Shown here piece after piece: positions 50,549 to 55,311 of a stretch of DNA of 55,311 nucleotides. The position numbers and the translations under genes were made by a program. Under the pieces are notes generated by a model. That model made no database searches and had not been told where the DNA came from. It worked only from the letters and a program-made list of their open reading frames with translations. The stretch lies in the NCBI GenBank assembly GCA_020247055.1, contig JADCJL010000013.1, positions 1 through 55,311 of the forward strand, written 5' to 3'. Within the stretch, counting starts at the first letter, position 1. Each line of letters starts with the position of its first letter. This DNA is from Acidobacteriaceae bacterium (GTDB lineage Bacteria; Acidobacteriota; Terriglobia; Bryobacterales; Bryobacteraceae).

Positions 50549-51583
50549 ATGGTGAATCGGTCGCAATATGCTGAGCGGGCCCGTTCCATCCTCCACTCGA
50601 TTGTCGAAACCTACATCGAGACCGGAGAGCCTGTAGCCTCGCGTACCATCGCCAAAGCTGGCGGCCACCTGAGCCCGGCCACCATCCGCAACGTCATGGC
50701 CGACCTCTACGACGAAGGCTATCTCGCCCAGCCCCACACCTCAGCTGGGCGTATCCCCACCGTCAAGGCCTTCCGCAGCTATGTGCAGAAGCTCACCACG
50801 CGCCGGCCCTCGGTTGGCGACGTCCAGCGCATGCGCAGCGAACTCAGCCGCGCCGAGAGCATGGAGGGTCGGCTTGAAATGTCCAGTCATCTCCTCACCG
50901 AGATGACGCACAACGTCGGCATCGCCGCCTCCATCCCCACCAAATCGCAGACCCTGGCCCAGATCGAACTCCTCCTACTCGCCGACCGCCGCGTCCTCAT
51001 GGTGGTCGAAACCCGGGACCATCGCGTCAGCAACCGCGTCGTCGCGCTCGATCAGTCCGTCACCCAGGACGAACTCAACGCCGTTCGCAACTACTTCAAC
51101 GAAAACTTCAAGGGCTGGACGCTCTCCCGCATTCAGGTCGAACTTCGCGACCGCCTCGCCGAGGAGCGCGCCATGTACGACGCCATGCTCCAGCGCCTCG
51201 AAATGCTCTACCAGAAGGGGCTGCTCGAGGTCGGCCTCACCCCGGAGGTGCATCTCGACGGAACCTCCAACCTGTTCCTCATCGACCTCGCCCTCGACAA
51301 GGAAAAGCTCCGCGACCTGTTCCGTACCCTCGAAGAAAAGCAGCGCCTCCTCGCCCTGCTCGAACGCTTCCTCGAAGCCCAGCCCGGCGCTGTCGGCGTC
51401 CAGGTCGGCCTCGGCGATGTTCACCCGAGCATGGAGGAGTTGAGCTTGATTGGCCTCACCGTCACCCTCCCCACCGGCCTCGCCACCAAATTTGCCGTGC
51501 TTGGCCCCCTGCGCATGAACTACTCCCAGGTCATGGCCGCCGTCTTCCAGGTCGGCGCCACCGTCGAATCCCTTTCTGAGTAG
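50549..51583 (+). CDS. hrcA: Heat-inducible transcription repressor HrcA
   Basis: 344 residues, usual length. N-terminal winged helix with ARSILHSIVETYIETGEPVASRTIA and the hallmark SPATIRNVMADLYDEGYLAQPHTSAGRIPT. The C-terminal half has GLTPEVHLDGTSNLF and SLIGLTVTLPTGLATKFAVLGPLRMNYSQV, typical of HrcA. It normally represses groE and dnaK operons by binding CIRCE. It is followed 40 bases later by grpE and dnaJ; dnaK is not in this window. Confidence 0.95.
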   Translation: MVNRSQYAERARSILHSIVETYIETGEPVASRTIAKAGGHLSPATIRNVMADLYDEGYLAQPHTSAGRIPTVKAFRSYVQKLTTRRPSVGDVQRMRSELSRAESMEGRLEMSSHLLTEMTHNVGIAASIPTKSQTLAQIELLLLADRRVLMVVETRDHRVSNRVVALDQSVTQDELNAVRNYFNENFKGWTLSRIQVELRDRLAEERAMYDAMLQRLEMLYQKGLLEVGLTPEVHLDGTSNLFLIDLALDKEKLRDLFRTLEEKQRLLALLERFLEAQPGAVGVQVGLGDVHPSMEELSLIGLTVTLPTGLATKFAVLGPLRMNYSQVMAAVFQVGATVESLSE

Positions 51584-51611
51584 CCCCTGTCAAAACCGGT
51601 AGGCGGGGCGA

Positions 51612-51617
51612 TACACT
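51612..51617 (+). promoter_or_regulatory. -10-like element of grpE
   Basis: TACACT, six bases before the GTG at 51624 (GGAACG between). It suggests grpE-dnaJ may also be transcribed separately from hrcA. Confidence 0.4.
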
Positions 51618-51623
51618 GGAACG

Positions 51624-52139
51624 GTGAGCCTGGATATGGAAAACAAAGAGGGCGCCCCCAGCGAGCCGCCGTCCGAAAACACCGCCCCGAACCTGCTCGC
51701 CGAGCGGGATGCCTTGATCGCCGAAAAGACCGAATTGCAGAATTTGCTGCTGCGCCAGCGCGCCGATTTTGAAAACTTCCGGCGGCGAACCGAAAAAGAG
51801 CGCATGGAGTCCAGCGAGTACGCCGCCATGGAGGCCGTCCGCGCCATCCTGCCCGTGCTCGATGACTTCGAGCGCGCCCTCACCGTCCCTTGCGCCGATG
51901 CCGAGTACGTCCGCGGCATGGAACTCATCTACCAGCGCACGCAGGAAACCCTCAAAAAACTCGGTCTCGAACCGCTCGACGCCGTCGGTCAGAAGTTCGA
52001 CCCCCATCTGCATCACGCCATCGATATGGTATCCACCGAAGAGGCGGAGGACCAAACCGTCCTCGCCGCCTTCCAGCGCGGCTATAACTTCAAAGGCCGA
52101 AATCTGCGGCCGGCGATGGTGAAGGTAGCGGTCCGGTGA
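51624..52139 (+). CDS. grpE: Nucleotide exchange factor GrpE
   Basis: 171 residues from a GTG; an in-frame ATG at 51636 is possible. The long N-terminal helix (ALIAEKTELQNLLLRQRADFENFRRRTEKER) and the beta domain (VGQKFDPHLHHAIDMVSTEEAEDQTVLAAFQRGYNFKGRNLRPAMVKVA) are GrpE hallmarks. It releases ADP from DnaK. Its stop overlaps the dnaJ start (GTGA), so the two are coupled. Confidence 0.95.
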   Translation: MSLDMENKEGAPSEPPSENTAPNLLAERDALIAEKTELQNLLLRQRADFENFRRRTEKERMESSEYAAMEAVRAILPVLDDFERALTVPCADAEYVRGMELIYQRTQETLKKLGLEPLDAVGQKFDPHLHHAIDMVSTEEAEDQTVLAAFQRGYNFKGRNLRPAMVKVAVR

Positions 52140-53269
52140 GTAAACGGGACTACTATGAGGTCCTCGGGCTGACCAAGGGCGCCGACGAAGCTGCGCTCAA
52201 GGCCGCCTACCGGAAGCTCGCCCTCCAATACCACCCCGACCGGAATCCCGGCGATAAAGCGGCCGAGGAGAAGTTCAAGGAGGCCGCCGAAGCCTACGGC
52301 GTCCTTGCCGACGCCCAAAAACGCGCCGCCTACGACCGCTTTGGCCATCAGGGCCTCAGCGGTGCCGCCGGCGGCGGTCAGGCCGGCTTCGATCCGGAAA
52401 CCTTCGGCGACTTCAGCGACATTCTCGGTGACTTCTTCGGCTTCGGCGACCTGTTCGGCGGCGGCCGTCGCGGCGGCGGCGGCCGCACGCGCGCCCGCCA
52501 GGGCGAGCACCTCCGCTACGACCTCGAAATCACCCTCGAAGACGCCATCCGCGGCATGAGCGCCGAAATTCAGGTGCCCCGCGCCGAACAATGCGGCCTG
52601 TGCAAGGGCACCGGCGCCGATGCCAACGACGGCCTCACCCAATGCGCCACCTGCAAAGGCCGCGGCGAGGTCCTGCTCCAGCAGGGCTTTCTCACCATCC
52701 GCCAGCCCTGCCGTACCTGCAGCGGCCGCGGCCAACTGATTCGCAAGGCCTGCACCAAGTGCTCCGGCGACGGGTTTCAACGCATCGACCGCAAGCTACG
52801 CGTCACCATCCCCGCCGGCGTCGACAACGGCACCCGGCTCCGCCTCGCCAACGAAGGCCAGTCCGGAACCAATGGCGGCCCCCCGGGCGATCTCTTCGTC
52901 GTCCTGCAGATCAAGGAACATCCCGTCTTTGAGCGGCGCGAAAACGACCTCCACTGCACCGTTTCGATCAACGTCGCCCAGGCCGCCCTCGGCACCGAGC
53001 TCGACGTGCTGACCTTTGAAGGTCTCGAGCGCGTGAAGGTCCCCGAAGGAGCCCAGCACGGCGAGCAGATCCGTATCCGCAACAAGGGCGTACCGTATCT
53101 GAATTCCGGCGGTCGCGGTGACGTGATCGTCAATATCCACGTCAAGGTGCCCGGCAAGCTCTCCCGCGAGCAGCGCAAGCTGTTCGAGCAGCTTCGCGAG
53201 ATGCTCCCCACCGATACCGAGCCCCAGGAACGCGGCCTGTTCGACAAAGTCAAAGACTACTTCATGTAG
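52136..53269 (+). CDS. dnaJ: Chaperone DnaJ
   Basis: 377 residues, full type I DnaJ. J domain with HPD in LQYHPDRNPGD, Gly/Phe-rich linker (FGDLFGGGRRGGGG), and all four zinc motifs CGLCKGTG, CATCKGRG, CRTCSGRG and CTKCSGDG. The C-terminal substrate domain has IRIRNKGVPYLNSGGRGD. It stimulates DnaK ATPase and holds unfolded proteins. GTG start coupled to grpE. Confidence 0.96.
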   Translation: MSKRDYYEVLGLTKGADEAALKAAYRKLALQYHPDRNPGDKAAEEKFKEAAEAYGVLADAQKRAAYDRFGHQGLSGAAGGGQAGFDPETFGDFSDILGDFFGFGDLFGGGRRGGGGRTRARQGEHLRYDLEITLEDAIRGMSAEIQVPRAEQCGLCKGTGADANDGLTQCATCKGRGEVLLQQGFLTIRQPCRTCSGRGQLIRKACTKCSGDGFQRIDRKLRVTIPAGVDNGTRLRLANEGQSGTNGGPPGDLFVVLQIKEHPVFERRENDLHCTVSINVAQAALGTELDVLTFEGLERVKVPEGAQHGEQIRIRNKGVPYLNSGGRGDVIVNIHVKVPGKLSREQRKLFEQLREMLPTDTEPQERGLFDKVKDYFM

Positions 53270-53286
53270 CGACCCCGGCGGTCTGG

Positions 53287-53292
53287 TAAACT
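53287..53292 (+). promoter_or_regulatory. -10-like element of the tRNA-Ser gene
   Basis: TAAACT, 15 bases before the mature tRNA 5' end; no clear -35. Confidence 0.35.
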
Positions 53293-53307
53293 GAAATAGT
53301 GCCTCGC

Positions 53308-53397
53308 GGTGAGGTGCGAGAGTGGTTGAATCGATCGGTCTCGAAAACCGACGTACCCGAAAGGGTACCGTGGGTTCGAATCCCACCCTCACCGCCA
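53308..53397 (+). tRNA. tRNA-Ser(CGA)
   Basis: A 90-base class II tRNA. Acceptor stem GGTGAGG (53308-53314) pairs with CCTCACC (53387-53393), followed by discriminator G and an encoded CCA (53395-53397). The anticodon loop is CTCGAAA within CGGT/ACCG, giving anticodon CGA. The long variable arm folds as GTACCC-GAAA-GGGTAC. T arm GTGGG-TTCGAAT-CCCAC. It lies 38 bases after dnaJ. Confidence 0.95.
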
Positions 53398-53426
53398 TCC
53401 TTACAACCGATCGTTCTAAGGCGTTT

Positions 53427-53467
53427 CCGGGGCGCAATTAAATTTTACGCCCGGTTGGCAAGTTTTT
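53427..53467 (+). terminator. Possible terminator after tRNA-Ser
   Basis: CCGGGGCG (53427-53434) and CGCCCGG (53448-53454) can pair with one bulge around an A/T-rich 13-base loop; a run of five T follows at 53463-53467. The distance from stem to T-run is long, so this is tentative. Confidence 0.35.
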
Positions 53468-53492
53468 CCGCAGATCTGCCGATCACTCCAGC

Positions 53493-54047
53493 ATGATGCC
53501 CGTAGACGGTATTCTCTGGATCCTTTTGCCCTTATTTATCGCGGCCGGCTCGTCGCTCCTCTCTTACTTTGTCATGCAGGCGAGGCTTGATGTTGCCGTT
53601 TCGCAGGAACGCGAGTCCATCGCCAAGCTCCAGGCCCAACTCCACGCCCAGCAGCAGTCGATCGAAGATAAGGTGCGGGCGGCCGAAGAAGAGGTCAAGC
53701 GCCGCTCCCTCGATACCTTCCTTGCCGACATCCGCGTCGAGGAGCGCCATTACGTGCGCGAGTCCAAATCGCCCACCGTCGACCGGCGCGCCATGGTCCT
53801 CCAGGAACGGCTCTTCTTCCGCAATATCCCGCTCTCCAACTGGGTCGAACACGAAATGACCGTGGACGAAGGCGGCGATCTCGGCCGGCTGGCCAAAGCC
53901 GTCTCTGTTTTCAACGCCGAGCAGACCGGCGCCCCGGCGCTCTCCAATCAGGTTCTGCCCGCCCCGGAGCCGGCCTTTGTTCCCGGCCCCCGGCTCGTTC
54001 AGCGGGCCGAAGCCAAAACCTCCAGCGCGGGCCTGCTCGTCAACTAG
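53493..54047 (+). CDS. Membrane-anchored coiled-coil protein of unknown function
   Basis: 184 residues starting with tandem ATGs. One membrane helix at about 7-27 (ILWILLPLFIAAGSSLLSYFVM) is followed by a coiled coil at about 32-75 (VSQERESIAKLQAQLHAQQQSIEDKVRAAEEEVKRR). A compact segment follows (TFLADIRVEERHYVRES, VLQERLFFRNIPLSNWVEHEM), then a Pro/Ala-rich C-terminus. I recall similar proteins in other acidobacteria, all uncharacterised. It stands alone between the tRNA and the converging secreted-protein gene. A structural role at the inner membrane is a guess. Confidence 0.75.
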   Translation: MMPVDGILWILLPLFIAAGSSLLSYFVMQARLDVAVSQERESIAKLQAQLHAQQQSIEDKVRAAEEEVKRRSLDTFLADIRVEERHYVRESKSPTVDRRAMVLQERLFFRNIPLSNWVEHEMTVDEGGDLGRLAKAVSVFNAEQTGAPALSNQVLPAPEPAFVPGPRLVQRAEAKTSSAGLLVN

Positions 54048-54057
54048 CACGCCTCCA

Positions 54058-55311
54058 TTAGCGACTGCCCTGCCGCACGGAGATCCGCCGTGGCGCACTG
54101 CAGCTTGGCCCCGAGCAGATCACCAGGTCGCTCGTAATCGTCTGCAAATCCGCGGGAATCCGTGCGTTCACCTGCTGCACCCCGATCAGCCCCGGCGCCG
54201 GTCCCGCATAAAGCGCCTCGCTGAACGCCCGGTCGTGCACCCGCACCGTCGCCCCCCCCTCGCCCAAGCCCGTCAGAAACACCTGCACCACGCTCCCCGC
54301 CTCCGCCGGGTTCTCCGCCGAGTTCACCGAGTTGTCCTGATTCAAAATCGCCCCCGCAAACACCCCGGGGTTGGCAGCCGCCAGCGCCACGGCCCGCGGC
54401 GTCGACTGCAGGCTGTCCACCGTCACAATCAACTGCGCACTGGCCCGACCCGCTAACCCGGGCGGTACTTGAAAGTTCATCTGCCGGCTGTCGCCATAGA
54501 GAATGCGGCCCTCCAGCCCGTCCATGGTCAACCGGACCGCCGCTCCTGCCAGGTTCTGCCCGAAAACCGTCCCCAGCGACCCCGGCACCAACGGCCCGTC
54601 CACAAACGCCCCGTGCACCACCGCCGTCACCCCGGGCGCCGGCGCCGGCGGCGCCGTGATCTCCCGTGCCACCATCCGCACCGTCGCCTGCCGCGTCCCC
54701 GCCAGCGGTCCCGCGTCGATAATCACCGCCGCCTCGTAGGTCCCCGGCGCAAAGCCGGTGCCGGCCACGGCGTCCAGCCGCACCGTGGCGTTATTCACCC
54801 CGCTCTCCGGGTCCAGGCGCAGCCAGCCGCTGCCCTGGCGATACACCACCGATGCCGCCCACGCCATCGCGCCACCGCCCTGGTTCAGCACCCGGAGGTA
54901 CCGCGTCTGCCCGCTCGAACCAATCAGCACATCGTAGCTCAGCTCCGGCGCATCCACCGCCAGCCGCGGAAACAGGTTCGCGTCGCAGTCCCCCAACGCC
55001 GTGCAATCGCCCGGCGGCGCCATCTCCTGAAACCGCGGCACCGGCGCCATCACGCTCGGCGCCGCCGCGTTCGACAGCGGCCCCAGGTTCAAAGCCACCC
55101 CCGCCCGCGCCGAACCCCCCTCCGGCCGCTGCTCCAGAATCAAAAACGTCGGCACCTGCGCCGACTCGCGCAGATTCGCCGCACTGTCCATCACCTCAAA
55201 CACCGCCGCCCCCGCTCCGTTCACCAGCGGCACCTCCGCCAGAAGATCAAACTCCGTTATCCCCACCCCGCCGCTCGGCGTAAACAGCGGCGTCCCCCCC
55301 GACCCCGCCAG
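54058..55311 (-). CDS. Secreted protein with BACON-like and TIGR03437-type (Solibacter) C-terminal domains; N-terminus beyond the right edge
   Basis: The frame is open to the right edge, giving the last 417 residues; a GTG at 55266 is internal. A BACON-like beta-sandwich (ELSYDVLIGSSGQTRYLRVLNQGG to VIIDAGPLAGTRQATVRM) is followed by a segment matching the Solibacter-type TIGR03437 domain. Its signatures are SLGTVFGQNLAG, LYGDSRQMNFQVPPGLAG, NPGVFAGAILNQDNSVNSAENPAEAGSVVQVFLTGLG and LYAGPAPGLIGVQQVNARIP. Two disulfide-capable cysteine pairs are visible (DCTALGDC and ICSGPSC). The family is extracellular and of unknown role. This domain is the strongest taxonomic clue in the window. Confidence 0.85.
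   Translation of the reverse strand: MAGSGGTPLFTPSGGVGITEFDLLAEVPLVNGAGAAVFEVMDSAANLRESAQVPTFLILEQRPEGGSARAGVALNLGPLSNAAAPSVMAPVPRFQEMAPPGDCTALGDCDANLFPRLAVDAPELSYDVLIGSSGQTRYLRVLNQGGGAMAWAASVVYRQGSGWLRLDPESGVNNATVRLDAVAGTGFAPGTYEAAVIIDAGPLAGTRQATVRMVAREITAPPAPAPGVTAVVHGAFVDGPLVPGSLGTVFGQNLAGAAVRLTMDGLEGRILYGDSRQMNFQVPPGLAGRASAQLIVTVDSLQSTPRAVALAAANPGVFAGAILNQDNSVNSAENPAEAGSVVQVFLTGLGEGGATVRVHDRAFSEALYAGPAPGLIGVQQVNARIPADLQTITSDLVICSGPSCSAPRRISVRQGSR

Noticed and set aside
1-55311. Insertion sequences, integrases, prophage genes or an origin of replication
   Set aside because: No transposase, recombinase, phage structural motif, DnaA-box cluster or terminal inverted repeat was recognised.

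Overview
This is a gene-dense, high-GC window from a bacterium of the Acidobacteriota, most likely Bryobacterales/Solibacter-like. Four things point there. The secreted protein cut by the right edge ends in what looks like the Solibacter-type TIGR03437 C-terminal domain. There is a large Oar-like TonB receptor with a carboxypeptidase-regulatory N-terminus. There are two clusters of 'planctomycete-type' exported cytochromes (DUF1592/DUF1552 and DUF1549-DUF1553/DUF1501). There are several PQQ-type beta-propeller proteins. The genomic assignment is an inference; no rRNA is present. I see no phage genes, insertion sequences or CRISPR array.

Layout. 0-6.2 kb: end of an unknown gene, a short repeat-bearing spacer, then a plus-strand run of DUF1592-type cytochrome protein, Tat-exported DUF1552 protein and a short-chain dehydrogenase. 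6.2-8.6 kb (minus): PQQ-like propeller protein and a DUF5009/HGSNAT-like membrane protein. 8.7-16.3 kb (plus): envelope operon of Omp85 protein, SurA-N-like protein and TamB, joined by 4-base start/stop overlaps. 16.3-23.5 kb: a secreted protein, a Ser/Thr kinase fused through one membrane helix to a SUMF1-type domain, a PQQ dehydrogenase with its di-haem cytochrome, a histidine phosphatase and a divergent secreted protein of unknown function. 23.5-33.1 kb: TonB receptor, an MGMT-like protein without the alkyl-acceptor cysteine, and a minus-strand operon of PPC-domain protein, DUF1549/DUF1553 cytochrome and DUF1501 protein. 33.1-37.3 kb (minus): acyltransferase and a two-gene McrBC-like restriction (defence) unit. 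37.4-43.6 kb: FAD oxidoreductase, esterase and a four-gene catabolic operon (DUF1080, acetamidase/formamidase, enolase superfamily, amidohydrolase). 43.6-50.5 kb: small membrane and outer-membrane proteins, an MFS carrier, an S10 carboxypeptidase, a DUF429 protein and an S41-like protease. 50.5-53.4 kb: hrcA, grpE, dnaJ and tRNA-Ser(CGA). 53.5 kb to the end: a coiled-coil membrane protein and the partial secreted protein.

Genes that probably act together: Omp85/SurA-N/TamB in outer-membrane assembly; PQQ dehydrogenase plus cytochrome in periplasmic oxidation; the two cytochrome plus Tat-protein sets at the cell surface; McrB plus McrC in modified-DNA restriction; and the 39.9-43.6 kb operon with the FAD oxidoreductase and MFS carrier nearby in uptake and breakdown of sugar-derived compounds.

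Two window-wide patterns stand out. First, the plus strand is C-rich up to about 13-16 kb, G-rich from about 17 to 37.3 kb, and C-rich again to the end, whichever strand the genes lie on. Second, many genes have a TANNNT -10-like hexamer ending only 4-10 bases before the start codon, often with no ribosome binding site. That suggests frequent leaderless or near-leaderless transcripts.
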